The notes under the pieces were generated by a model, which saw nothing but the letters and a program-made list of their open reading frames with translations, did not search any database and was not told the DNA's origin. The position numbers and the translations under genes are program-made. A stretch of 17,615 bases of DNA from Bacteriovoracaceae bacterium (GTDB taxonomy: Bacteria > Bdellovibrionota > Bacteriovoracia > Bacteriovoracales > Bacteriovoracaceae), in NCBI GenBank assembly GCA_947442115.1, contig CANEVK010000012.1, forward strand, positions 1-17,615. The letters run 5' to 3'. Below, piece by piece: positions 7,429 through 16,523 of this stretch (positions are counted from its first letter, which is position 1; the number at the start of each line of letters is the position of its first letter).

Positions 7429-7824
7429 TTAGTAACAGCGATAGACCGTATCCTGATTAAGCATAAAGCGGGCAACAATCATTCCTGATTCAGCATAGGC
7501 CTTGATATATTTCAGAGTCACAAGTTCCTCCACATCATCAGCGACCGTAATAGAAAACCTGTAGATCTGAGAGGCTTCTTCCAGAGTAAGCGCCTCATCA
7601 TTAACAGTTGACTCTGATAATCTTTTGATTAATGACTTGAAATCTCCACGGCTATTCTGGCTTAGTGAACGCATCTGATGATAAGGCACCTTGATTTCAA
7701 CACCACGACCAGAGGCTTCGATATAAGAATCTGTGATTCTGAATATATAGTCACGAGTTTCACAGGTTTGGTCGGCAAAAACACTTAAAGAAATAAAGAA
7801 AGTGAAAATAAAGAATTTGATCAT
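7429..7824 (-). CDS. Small secreted protein of unknown function (131 aa)
   Basis: No family recognised. The start is ATG 7824, preceded by AGAGG at good spacing. It yields a clean signal peptide, IKFFIFTFFISLSVFA, cleaved before DQ at residue 18. An open frame runs upstream to 7953 but would overlap the start of the divergent dus gene and put 43 residues before the signal peptide, so I rejected it. The exported part has exactly two cysteines, near the mature N-terminus (21) and as the second-last residue (130), likely one disulfide closing the domain. It reads as a mixed alpha/beta periplasmic domain. It heads a minus-strand run with the HAD gene and has its own promoter candidate in the divergent gap. 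Confidence 0.8.
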   Translation of the reverse strand: MIKFFIFTFFISLSVFADQTCETRDYIFRITDSYIEASGRGVEIKVPYHQMRSLSQNSRGDFKSLIKRLSESTVNDEALTLEEASQIYRFSITVADDVEELVTLKYIKAYAESGMIVARFMLNQDTVYRCY

Positions 7825-7851
7825 AAATGAACCTCTATAAAATAGAATCCC

Positions 7852-7880
7852 AACATAGGACGAGGCTCCCCATAAGACAA
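7852..7880 (-). promoter_or_regulatory. Candidate sigma-70 promoter for the small secreted-protein gene
   Basis: On the minus strand: TTGTCT (7880-7875), a 17-bp spacer, TATGTT (7857-7852); four of six matches in each box. Transcription would start about 20 nt before the ribosome site and ATG 7824. Confidence 0.45.
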
Positions 7881-7905
7881 GTCTTCTCAAGAAAAAAAAG
7901 GGCCA

Positions 7906-7934
7906 TTGCAAGATCAATATTGTTCGTTTAAATA
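7906..7934 (+). promoter_or_regulatory. Candidate promoter for dus, giving a leaderless or near-leaderless mRNA
   Basis: TTGCAA (7906-7911), 17 bp, then TAAATA (7929-7934), or TTAAAT one base earlier. The expected start point is about 7940-7941, which is the dus ATG at 7941. No Shine-Dalgarno lies before that ATG, which agrees with leaderless initiation. Confidence 0.4.
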
Positions 7935-7940
7935 CGTAGC

Positions 7941-9035
7941 ATGAAAGCCTCAAAACCCTTTAGTCCCGAACTTCTTGCTAAGATAGAGAAATTCCGTGCC
8001 TTAAACCATCCGATGAAATTAGGGAACGTGGATTTTTCCTCCCGGCTTTTACTGGCCCCCATGGCCGGGATTTGTAATTTGCCTTACCGCCTCTTGATGG
8101 AAGACTTAGGGGCCGGAGGCACCGTTTCAGAACTCATTTCCTGCCACGGGATTAACTATGGAAACCAGCGCACCCTGGAAATGCTCAAAATTGATCCACT
8201 AGAAAAAAATGTGGGGATTCAACTTTTTGGTGAAGATGCTGAGGCCATGGCCCGTGCCGCTCAAGTGGCGGAGAGTTTTGGCCCCAAATTTCTAGATATC
8301 AATATGGGTTGTCCGGTGAATAAGGTGGTCTCTAAAGGCGGAGGCTCGGCCCTCATGCGAGACATCACGGCCTTGGCACCCTTGTTTGAAAAAGTCCGAG
8401 GTCAGATCAAAATTCCTCTTTCTATTAAAATCAGAACGGGCTGGGATGCCAATACTCTCAATGCCGCAGAAATCATCAAGATTGCCAGAGAAAGTGGGAT
8501 TGAGTGGGTAGCGATTCATGGTCGCACCAGGACTCAGCAGTACACGGGTGTGGCCGATTGGAATTTTATCGAAAACCTCAACCAAGTGAAGTCCCTGCCG
8601 CTCATTGGAAATGGGGATCTTCATCATCCTTATGGTGTTTCTGAGCGCCTTCAAAAAACTGAATGTGATGCCCTGATGATTGCCCGCGGGGCCCTAAGAA
8701 ATCCATTTATTTTTCTGGAGTCTTTAGACCCGGCGTACGCCTCTCAAAAAAGATCTATTTTTAATGGCCATGACTACTGGGAAGTGATTCAGCGGCTCTT
8801 TAGCTACGTGACCGAGACTTTCCCTGAGGAGAGAACCTCCCTCGTTCAGCTGCGCAAACTGATTGTCTGGTTTGCGGCCGGCTTTCCCCACGCCGCGGCC
8901 TTCAGGTCTCAGGTGTTTGGCTGCCAGGTCCTGGCCGATACCATGAAACTCACCGAGGACTACTTTCAGTCCCTGGGTGAGGCCCAAAAATTCATCAATT
9001 ATGACGAAGTTTTCATGAGTTCGGGCCACGGTTAG
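7941..9035 (+). CDS. dusB: tRNA-dihydrouridine synthase, DusB-like
   Basis: A 364-residue FMN-dependent Dus enzyme that reduces uridine to dihydrouridine in tRNA D-loops (and, for some DusB proteins, other positions). The TIM-barrel motifs are clear: LLLAPMAGI (37-44), DINMGCPVNKVVSKGGGSAL with catalytic Cys124, IKIRTGWD with FMN-contacting Lys163, HGRTR (193-197), GNGD (223-226) and MIARGAL (246-252). A C-terminal helical recognition domain follows. The spelling IKIRTGW is typical of DusB; assignment to B rather than another subfamily is less sure. ATG 7941 gives a 24-residue extension before the point where E. coli DusB begins; ATG 8013 (residue 25) matches the usual start but has no ribosome site either. 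The gene looks richer in G+C than the secreted-protein gene after it. Confidence 0.92.
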   Translation: MKASKPFSPELLAKIEKFRALNHPMKLGNVDFSSRLLLAPMAGICNLPYRLLMEDLGAGGTVSELISCHGINYGNQRTLEMLKIDPLEKNVGIQLFGEDAEAMARAAQVAESFGPKFLDINMGCPVNKVVSKGGGSALMRDITALAPLFEKVRGQIKIPLSIKIRTGWDANTLNAAEIIKIARESGIEWVAIHGRTRTQQYTGVADWNFIENLNQVKSLPLIGNGDLHHPYGVSERLQKTECDALMIARGALRNPFIFLESLDPAYASQKRSIFNGHDYWEVIQRLFSYVTETFPEERTSLVQLRKLIVWFAAGFPHAAAFRSQVFGCQVLADTMKLTEDYFQSLGEAQKFINYDEVFMSSGHG

Positions 9036-9065
9036 CCCTATTGTTTGAGTGGATCAATAAATTTC

Positions 9066-9093
9066 TAAATTTTTTCCCCCCCTTTACCGATAC
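9066..9093 (+). promoter_or_regulatory. FliA (sigma-28)-like promoter motif with a C7 tract in the spacer
   Basis: TAAATTTT (9066-9073; FliA consensus TAAAGTTT), 12 bp, then ACCGATAC (9086-9093; consensus GCCGATAA). The spacer is one base longer than the usual 11 and holds seven consecutive C (9076-9082) next to six T. Transcription would start around 9100, immediately before ATG 9103. The match is by eye only. Confidence 0.35.
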
Positions 9094-9102
9094 TTGAGAA
9101 GT

Positions 9103-11094
9103 ATGCGTAGACTATGGCTCCTCATTTCCTTTTTAAGTTTCTCTGCTTTCGCAGATGATGGAGAACGCTGCTCCAATCTGAGAAAGTATGCTCAAGAATT
9201 AGAAAAAAAAATTCAAAACCAAAAGCTGAGTAAAGATTCTGGAAAGTGTAAAGAGATCCCTTTGAAAGATTTGGGAATTTTAGATAGCAAATCATTAACG
9301 TTTCAAGAATTAGTCCCTCTCAAAGAGGGTGAATTAGCCACATATGACTACCGCTGCAAAGACTACTCCGCTGTAGAGGCTCAACTTAAACTGGTTGAGA
9401 ATGAGCTGGCGCTTTTTAAAGGGATCGCTGATCTAAAATTACAAATTGCAAATGGTGTAAAAACTATTGAAAAATTTAAAGATAAAGACATTGCTTCAAA
9501 ATCTACGAAAAAACTTTTCGAGAATTTAGAAATTGCTCAGACCTTAGAATTATTTTTTGCAACCAATAATGATAAATCTGAAAATATTCTTTCAAAAATA
9601 ACTAAAGACAAAGAGGGTTGGAAAAACGAAGACCTTCAATCATTTAAAGCTCTCTTAGATAAGTACTGTATCGAATTCAATAAAAATCCAACACCAGGAA
9701 AAACTGTTTGTAGTCCAGGTTTTACATTACCTCCACAAGTCTTCAAAGAACTTGAAGGACTTGCTAAGCTTGGCAAAAATTCAGAGAGAAAATTTATCAT
9801 TTCTCAGGTTCAGGAGCTATCCAGAGCGCTTAAGATCAAAAAAGGCAAAGATGATTACAGTTTTGATCAACTTGTCGCCGATGTAAAAAAACCCGAAGAG
9901 AATACAATACTTCCCGATGAAGATTTAAAAAAACTCCAGGCCGTTAATTTTTATCCTGATAGTGATATTAGTTTTTTGACCAATATTAAAACGAGCCTAA
10001 AAGAAATTGAGTCATCAAAACCTCTGACAGAAGCTCAAGCGATTCCACAGAAATTTACAAGCTTTCTTAATGAATTAAAGCAGCGACACATGTGGGAAAT
10101 GAAAAGCAAATTATCATTAGTCTTTCATCAACTCCCTGGAATTTACAATTCGAATCAACATAAATGTTTAAATCCTCTCGAATCAACTCAAGCCATTGAG
10201 ACGTGTTTGGATAATTTCGAAAAAGAGACTACAGACAATGGATTGAAATCCACCCTTGGAGATATCAAGCAAGAACTTAAAATATCAATTGACCACGACA
10301 AGAAGTTAGATGATTTGATTAAAAATTGTGTCCCGACTACAGAACTCAATTATCCCCCAGAGTGCCTTGATGCTCTTAAAGATAAAGAAGTCGAGCTCTT
10401 GGAAAAATCAAACTACCTTAATGCCATTAAAACTAAAATGCTTCAAGACGTAGCTAATGACATCGAATTAAGAAATTTTGCCCTAGAACAACTCCATAGC
10501 TCAGAATGTGAAGAAGAAAAAAAAGAAGATACCTCCATTAATAATTGCTCCGCTGATCTTGGAGATATGGCGAAAGAAGCAGTGGCCCTGAGCAAGGACA
10601 CCAGTGATATTGTTTTTGTGCTTCAAAATCCGAAGAATCAAACGAATATTGATGAAATCTGCAATAAAGAAACGAGTACAACTTCGGTTACGGCCGAGAT
10701 CTGTGCCCTCCGTCCTCAGAAAAAAGACGAAGATAAAAAAGTTAATCCAGATTTTTTTCAAGCTTCGGTGGATCCTGGGTCGAGAAATCGCGGAGGTGAA
10801 GACTTTAGTAACTTCGCTAAGTCGGCACTCTCCTCTCTAGCAACGGCCCTCACTCCTCCACCAAAGCCTATGAATCAACCGAATCCTTATCAGCAAAACT
10901 ATCCGATGATGCCACCTCCTCCTCAGGGCAAATACATTGTTTCCCAAATTCTTGAGCCGGCCCTTTACACTGGCTATGGCCAGTACCGCTCTCATCCAGG
11001 ACTCACTGGTTACGCCCCTAGTGGCCCAAGCGGGAGAGCAGCCCCTTACACCTTCAGCACCTCAAGCTATTTTAATTATCCTGTGGGCCAGTAG
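9103..11094 (+). CDS. Secreted coiled-coil-rich protein with Pro-rich tail (663 aa)
   Basis: No family recognised. I chose ATG 9103; the longer frame begins with a TTG at 9094 and adds only three residues. The signal peptide MRRLWLLISFLSFSAFA is followed by mature DDGERC. Residues 20 to about 570 are Lys/Glu/Leu-rich and look largely helical, with heptad-like stretches such as LRKYAQELEKKIQNQKL and LKDKEVELLEKSNYLNAI. Thirteen cysteines are spread through it, with spacings that do not repeat. From about residue 585 to 610 the chain becomes Pro-rich (PPPKP, PMMPPPPQG) and then Gly/Tyr/Ser-rich to the end, the kind of flexible tail seen on surface or wall-interacting proteins. Codon use is more AT-rich than in dus. 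It precedes the giant lipoprotein gene by 176 bp on the same strand, and a linked role is my inference. Confidence 0.85.
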   Translation: MRRLWLLISFLSFSAFADDGERCSNLRKYAQELEKKIQNQKLSKDSGKCKEIPLKDLGILDSKSLTFQELVPLKEGELATYDYRCKDYSAVEAQLKLVENELALFKGIADLKLQIANGVKTIEKFKDKDIASKSTKKLFENLEIAQTLELFFATNNDKSENILSKITKDKEGWKNEDLQSFKALLDKYCIEFNKNPTPGKTVCSPGFTLPPQVFKELEGLAKLGKNSERKFIISQVQELSRALKIKKGKDDYSFDQLVADVKKPEENTILPDEDLKKLQAVNFYPDSDISFLTNIKTSLKEIESSKPLTEAQAIPQKFTSFLNELKQRHMWEMKSKLSLVFHQLPGIYNSNQHKCLNPLESTQAIETCLDNFEKETTDNGLKSTLGDIKQELKISIDHDKKLDDLIKNCVPTTELNYPPECLDALKDKEVELLEKSNYLNAIKTKMLQDVANDIELRNFALEQLHSSECEEEKKEDTSINNCSADLGDMAKEAVALSKDTSDIVFVLQNPKNQTNIDEICNKETSTTSVTAEICALRPQKKDEDKKVNPDFFQASVDPGSRNRGGEDFSNFAKSALSSLATALTPPPKPMNQPNPYQQNYPMMPPPPQGKYIVSQILEPALYTGYGQYRSHPGLTGYAPSGPSGRAAPYTFSTSSYFNYPVGQ

Positions 11095-11270
11095 TTGACC
11101 ATTTTCTATGGCAATCTTGCCGTGAAGCCTTTTCATCAACTTTAAAATAATTTAATCTTTTCATAGGGTTAAACTGAAAGAACTCAGGGTGGCAAAATTT
11201 ACCCAAGGCTTAAGGTAGAATCAAGATAAGCAATGGATAATCCGAAAAATGAATGAGGGAAATTGTACAC

Positions 11271-14200
11271 ATGGATGTTAAGTACTTACTACTCCTATTC
11301 TTTCTTGTTTCCTGCTTGCCTGAAGCTCAGGTAGGCAAGGGTCAATTATCTACAGGAACGACTGACACAGGAACAAATCCAAATTCATCTCAAAGTAATA
11401 TACCTGATGGAGAAACCCAATGGAACTATTTGGGCACTTCTGGAAAAACTATTTCTATTAATGCTTCAAATCTCAACAATGCTTATCTTACAGGTAAGGA
11501 GATCGAGACATTCTTAAATACCAGCACTAACTACGGCCAAGACTATTGTCTCGTGAGCCGATACTCCGTTTCTGGAATTGCCAAAGAACTACGTTCAAGA
11601 ATTGTTCCCATCTCTTATTATGATTTTTCAGCTAAGAGAACGGTGAAAATTTTCAGGGTTGATTTTAATGATCTTGGAAATTCTAATTCTGAATGTGTTT
11701 CCTCGCCAACCTTGCCCTTAAAAGTGCTTGATCCAAATGGTATCCTGGCCTTAGATGCGAGTATCCCCTCTCCAACGTTTAATCCAAATTTACTATGCCC
11801 ACTTTGCACAAGTAATCTAACTTCAACCAAATTAATGATCTTTAAAAAACAAACAGTCAATTTAATCCCAGAACTACAGCAGCTTAAACTCTCTGAAGTG
11901 AATATATCTGGCCTGTCACTTTCAGTTGACCCGAATAATAATACCTCTCTCTCAACAGGAACCTGCTCACAAACTCAATGTGTGGCCCGTGGTTTCGATT
12001 GCTGCCTAGAAAATCAATGTATCAACGATGGAACACTCAGACCTTCGGCCCAAACACAATACAGTAGTGAGATTCAAGCAGCTGAACAAGAAAGGATTTC
12101 CAATCCTCTGGCCTACCTTAATTACCCTCACCTTTATTATATCTGCGGAACCAGCCCAGGCAGTTCAACAACTGGTGGAAGCAGCGGCAGTTACGATCAA
12201 GGTTTAACCCAACTCAAAAAAGATTATTTTTGCGTTGAGCACATGAAGAAAAATAAGACGGGGTTTTCATTTCACCAAGATGTTATGACGGCGCTCACTT
12301 CGGGAATAGATTTCTTTACAGATGATACTGACATCACAGATATTCCTGGCCAATCATCAACCCTTTATCCCTTAGATATTGAATGTCGAAATAATCAGAG
12401 TACTGCATCTCAAACATCAGAGATGAATTTTTTGAAAGTCACTGAACGACTTTATAAAAACTGTGGGTGCTCTAAAACAACTCTCTCTGACATGATTACA
12501 TATTGCCCGGCCTATGAATACTCCGTAAACTATTTTGAAAGTACAGGCCTTCCAAACCGTATCGATTGCCTCACACCAGATTCAACCACACCACAAATTC
12601 CAACTCAACAAACGGTGTCAGTGAATTCAAAAAGTGCTCCACATCGTTATTTTAGAATCTGTGGGGATGAATTTGGCTCTGGAACAAATTGCTCTGGAGG
12701 AGATGCTCAAGAAGGAGACGTTTTTGAGTATCAAGACGAAGGAAAAATTCTTCCGGTACAAGATCATTTTGGGATGAATGCCATCCTGGGGCAAATGAAC
12801 GTCACTTTAGACAAAGCATTGCCTGCGAAAACAGTCGATGTGGAATTAGACCAAGTTTATCAACTCTCAACCACCTCAGGTTTTTATACTCCTTGTCCAA
12901 GCTGTGGAAAGGATTCCTGGTTTAATTCCTTAAGTGCATTTCCATCAAGTGGATATGGAACAGGTCTTCAGGCCGTAGGACATTCGACCTCCAGAGATGG
13001 TTACGATAATAATTCTACTGGTGGCAATTACGAGGATACAATTTTTGGTCGGGCCTGCTGGATTCCACCGACGATGATCCCCTTTTCTCATAAAGCTGAA
13101 TCAACGACTCAGTCTCAAAGACTTGCCCGTCTGCGTACTCAGGCGGCTTTATTTTCTAATGGTTACCAAAGAGATTGGTTTGGCTTCAACAAAGGTGCCC
13201 TGATTGGCTCTTTTGATGGTGTTTCATGGTTTGCTATTGGAAAAGGCCGAATTGTAAAATCAACTTCTAAAAAACTATTTCTTGCGATCAATGCTCCATT
13301 TGCAGATCTCGCGAGTGCGACTTTGCATGTTGTGAATGTTCAATCCTATGATGGCATCAGTCAGGCCGCTCAGGTTGATTACGATCCTCAATATCATAAT
13401 TCTCATCCTTATCAGAATGAGGCCGGTAATTGTCAGGCCAACCATTTATGTTCCACTGACACAGATTGCGTCACTCGCCTGGGCTGGGAATATATGTGCG
13501 CGAATGTTCAGGATTTAAAAACACAGTGGCCAGTTTTTGATGTGAATGCCAAAGAAAAGGTCGCTGAGTCTACAGTTTTAACAATTGATCAGGTGCTGTT
13601 GCAAAAAAGATTCCCTTCTTCTTCTACAAAAAGATGTGTCTACCGTGGATCTGGGGCCTTGTGTGTGCAAACTCCTGGCAGTATCACTGATCTCAATAAA
13701 AGAAAGACTCTGACCTGTGCACCTAATTTTTATTGCGCCAACATTAACACAGCAGGATCAGTATTCAATTCAAAGATCTCAAGATATGGAGCAAGTCTTG
13801 AAGAGATTCCAGTGACGAGAAACCATCTTTTTGGTAAAGATGCAAATATCCTAGGTCGTCCACTCAGTTATGTCGCCAGTTCTCAGACGACTTCACTTCC
13901 AGCAGATATCAGGCAAAATATACAGGCCAATTTATTGCAATATGAACCTGGAGCAACGTCCACTTCAGGGCTCTGCTTACCAGGCAAATCACTGCCTGAG
14001 GCCAGTAATCAAACTGTACTAGTTAGTCCATTTGAGCAACATAAAGCACCCGATACTCTGGGAAGAACGGATTTCATAAGTCAAATGAGTAGCTGTAATT
14101 CAGGGTTGTTTACTTCTTATCGCTACTCTTCTTGCCCAGTTATTGGAGCTGATGGAAACTATGAATTTTTGAGTTCAGGTTTTAACCCGGCAAATTATCA

Positions 14201-16514
14201 ATTAAGAGCAAGAAATCAAAACTCTTGTGGGCTAGATACTCTCTTTAATGGAACGAATCTTAATACGAGTGCTGATAATCTTCTGGCGAGTTCACCATTT
14301 AAGGCGATTGAGTCAAAAACTCTGGCAAACCAAACTGTCATAGAGCCAAGTTTTGCTAGAGATGCATGTCTAAGACGAGCAGGCCAAGTTTGTCATACAG
14401 ATCTTGATTGTGGGCCTAATAAAATGCACGCCACACAAGCTGATAATTACAGTCTTAACTATTTTGGTAATGAGGCCGAGAAAAAATATTACACTGAATA
14501 TCTTGTGTGCGGCCAAGCAGACTCTAAACCATCTCTCCAAGATACTTTGAATTATAAGAACTTCCAAATGAGTAAAAATGTTTGCTGTCGAGAAGTTGGA
14601 AGTGACCTTTCTACTCATACAAGCTATGTACCAACTTCAGTCAATCCAAATAGTGCTTCTAACCAAAATTCATCCCTTACAGATGATACCTATGATCGCC
14701 TCTCTTTTGGCCTGAAAACGACTCTTGCCCCAGGCATGAGTCCTAGTGACCCTTATCGCTATTCAAGACTGGCAACTGTAGAAAACTTAGGGACTCCTAA
14801 TCGACCTGGTCTGAGTGCATTCCAAGATAAATCTGGATCCAATCTTACCCCAGGTCTCAATGTCATGACGCCTTATCAGTGGAAAACATTGAGTGAAGCA
14901 AATTCTGAGTCTTGTTGCGGTGGTGGATGGATTCGGAAATTCTCAGATGGCTCTAATGATTGGACAAAAAGAGATCGACTTTACATCGACGTTAAAAATT
15001 TCACTTGTATCAACTCAAGAACTTCTCTTCTTACTCATCCTGAAGATTTTGCAGGCGCCTATCCATCTGCTGGAGATGTTATTAATTTAGTGAATCAAGA
15101 TATGGGCAGCTACTGTAAAGATAACTCTGGCACGAAAGGAAGTTGTGCTCTTAATTCTATTACAGATAGTATTAATGATGTTGGGCCATCAACAGATATC
15201 TTTATTGGGCCATCCACTACGAGTGATATTTCTCATTATAAGACATATGGAATTGATTTCTCTAACTCACTTGATTACTACTTTTATCCAAGATCTGCTG
15301 ATAGCGATTCAGAAATTATTATTGATAATGCCAAGATTGGCGCCAATGGTGGCAGGGCCAATATAACGATCAAAATTCCAAGTTTTATCACTCACGCATC
15401 TTTTGATAATCACATTGCTTCTTTTGTTGATGGAGTCACAAGTATAGGGCAATTGAATGCCAGGGTTCATATGTATAATATTGCCGCAGGCCAAGAGAGC
15501 AGCAATGCTGGATCATGTGTAAAAAAGTCTTCGCTTCTAACTAGCCTTGCTTATCCAACCACTGATGGCGGTGGAGGCAGATGCTCCTTAGCTGATGGGG
15601 CCGAATGTTGTTATGCATTTGATGCTCCAAATAGAATTCTCAAGGTTGTACCAGCAATTAATGGAACATTCGGTGTTGCATCAAGTGCAACTAAAAAAAT
15701 GGCCATCAAACTTATTAATGCATCTCCTGCAGGATTTGGATCATCTATTACAAGAAATAAACCTGGCTCCAACACTCATTATCTCAAACGCCTCGGGAAG
15801 CTAGAACTCACTGGGATACCACAAATAAGTTATGAAGCACTCACCTGCTCTGATAATGCCGAACGACTTGTTCCTGGAATCTTTAAAAAGATCTTGAAAT
15901 TGGACTTTGATCAACCAAATTTTTCTTTCATTCAAACGCTTACTGATCCTGATACAGGTGTGAGCGCAACAAGTCGCTTTACCAACCGTCATGGTCTTGA
16001 GCAAGAGCCTATCTTTTCAGAAAATGATTTTAAATGTTGTACTCCTTTAGGAAAAACGAATAAAGATCAAACCAAATGCTGCTCTGGTTATGGGGTGGCC
16101 GCTGGCAATACCTTCACCTGCGCACTCCCTGGGGGAACTGATCTGATGGTTTACTTTAACCGCTTTGTCTCAAATGAAGGAGTTGGTTCTGATAAACCAG
16201 GCGGAGGTTTAGGCGAGAATGATTTTAATTTCATCACTGGTGAGCCAAAACTTTCTACCACTGTTAATCAGAAAATCTCTGCCCTTGGAAAAGCATATTG
16301 CGAATCTAAGAAAGTCCGCCAAGGCGGAGCTTTTGGAGAATTTCCTCTTGAGCCTGTTGGAAATGAAACCAACCTCACTGAAAAAATTTATGGAATTGTG
16401 GATTCCGCTCGAGATGAAGGAAAAGTCTCTAGCGCCGGTGCTACCATCCCTGTAGGATATACGGCATTCATGGCCGGCTTCCGATGGAACCATCACCTCT
16501 ACTGCCAAGATTAA
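11271..16514 (+). CDS. Giant cysteine-rich lipoprotein (1747 aa) of unknown function
   Basis: A 1747-residue exported lipoprotein; the family is not recognised. ATG 11271 is preceded by GAGGGA at ideal distance and gives the short signal MDVKYLLLLFFLVSC with lipidated Cys15. The in-frame ATG at 11253 lies upstream of that site and is less likely. A Ser/Thr/Gly/Asn-rich linker follows (to about 60). The chain has 57 cysteines, including six CC pairs (near 244, 1105, 1215, 1446, 1589, 1603), and two CxTDxDC motifs: CSTDTDC (727-733) and CHTDLDC (1041-1047). Around 600-700 a beta-rich stretch with KGALIGSFDGVSWFAIGKG (641 on) and LFLAINAPF (669 on) resembles the LecA/PA-IL-like galactose-binding fold; this is recognition by eye. 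No transmembrane segments or C-terminal anchor are seen. The size, lipidation and cysteines point to a rigid disulfide-bonded protein at the outer membrane, perhaps surface-exposed. A thioesterase gene starts 9 nt after its stop. Confidence 0.9.
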   Translation: MDVKYLLLLFFLVSCLPEAQVGKGQLSTGTTDTGTNPNSSQSNIPDGETQWNYLGTSGKTISINASNLNNAYLTGKEIETFLNTSTNYGQDYCLVSRYSVSGIAKELRSRIVPISYYDFSAKRTVKIFRVDFNDLGNSNSECVSSPTLPLKVLDPNGILALDASIPSPTFNPNLLCPLCTSNLTSTKLMIFKKQTVNLIPELQQLKLSEVNISGLSLSVDPNNNTSLSTGTCSQTQCVARGFDCCLENQCINDGTLRPSAQTQYSSEIQAAEQERISNPLAYLNYPHLYYICGTSPGSSTTGGSSGSYDQGLTQLKKDYFCVEHMKKNKTGFSFHQDVMTALTSGIDFFTDDTDITDIPGQSSTLYPLDIECRNNQSTASQTSEMNFLKVTERLYKNCGCSKTTLSDMITYCPAYEYSVNYFESTGLPNRIDCLTPDSTTPQIPTQQTVSVNSKSAPHRYFRICGDEFGSGTNCSGGDAQEGDVFEYQDEGKILPVQDHFGMNAILGQMNVTLDKALPAKTVDVELDQVYQLSTTSGFYTPCPSCGKDSWFNSLSAFPSSGYGTGLQAVGHSTSRDGYDNNSTGGNYEDTIFGRACWIPPTMIPFSHKAESTTQSQRLARLRTQAALFSNGYQRDWFGFNKGALIGSFDGVSWFAIGKGRIVKSTSKKLFLAINAPFADLASATLHVVNVQSYDGISQAAQVDYDPQYHNSHPYQNEAGNCQANHLCSTDTDCVTRLGWEYMCANVQDLKTQWPVFDVNAKEKVAESTVLTIDQVLLQKRFPSSSTKRCVYRGSGALCVQTPGSITDLNKRKTLTCAPNFYCANINTAGSVFNSKISRYGASLEEIPVTRNHLFGKDANILGRPLSYVASSQTTSLPADIRQNIQANLLQYEPGATSTSGLCLPGKSLPEASNQTVLVSPFEQHKAPDTLGRTDFISQMSSCNSGLFTSYRYSSCPVIGADGNYEFLSSGFNPANYQLRARNQNSCGLDTLFNGTNLNTSADNLLASSPFKAIESKTLANQTVIEPSFARDACLRRAGQVCHTDLDCGPNKMHATQADNYSLNYFGNEAEKKYYTEYLVCGQADSKPSLQDTLNYKNFQMSKNVCCREVGSDLSTHTSYVPTSVNPNSASNQNSSLTDDTYDRLSFGLKTTLAPGMSPSDPYRYSRLATVENLGTPNRPGLSAFQDKSGSNLTPGLNVMTPYQWKTLSEANSESCCGGGWIRKFSDGSNDWTKRDRLYIDVKNFTCINSRTSLLTHPEDFAGAYPSAGDVINLVNQDMGSYCKDNSGTKGSCALNSITDSINDVGPSTDIFIGPSTTSDISHYKTYGIDFSNSLDYYFYPRSADSDSEIIIDNAKIGANGGRANITIKIPSFITHASFDNHIASFVDGVTSIGQLNARVHMYNIAAGQESSNAGSCVKKSSLLTSLAYPTTDGGGGRCSLADGAECCYAFDAPNRILKVVPAINGTFGVASSATKKMAIKLINASPAGFGSSITRNKPGSNTHYLKRLGKLELTGIPQISYEALTCSDNAERLVPGIFKKILKLDFDQPNFSFIQTLTDPDTGVSATSRFTNRHGLEQEPIFSENDFKCCTPLGKTNKDQTKCCSGYGVAAGNTFTCALPGGTDLMVYFNRFVSNEGVGSDKPGGGLGENDFNFITGEPKLSTTVNQKISALGKAYCESKKVRQGGAFGEFPLEPVGNETNLTEKIYGIVDSARDEGKVSSAGATIPVGYTAFMAGFRWNHHLYCQD

Positions 16515-16523
16515 AGGATAAAA

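Noticed and set aside
7825..7953. 43-residue N-terminal extension of the small secreted protein
   Set aside because: It overlaps the dus start and the divergent promoters and would bury the signal peptide; ATG 7824 has a good ribosome site.
9020..9050. GGGC/GCCC pair across the dus stop as a terminator
   Set aside because: Only a 4-bp stem and no continuous T-tract.
7941..9102. Higher G+C of dus compared with the next gene as a sign of horizontal transfer
   Set aside because: The difference is only a visual impression, and ordinary housekeeping versus large secreted genes can differ this much; no mobile-element marks flank either gene.
11110..11121. GGCAA-TC-TTGCC inverted repeat after the 663-residue gene as a terminator
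   Set aside because: A two-base loop, short stem and no adjacent T-tract; it does not qualify as an intrinsic terminator.
11233..11256. Seven-codon upstream ORF overlapping the longer start of the giant lipoprotein gene
   Set aside because: Too short to judge, no ribosome site; its TGA merely overlaps ATG 11253, which I do not think is the real start.
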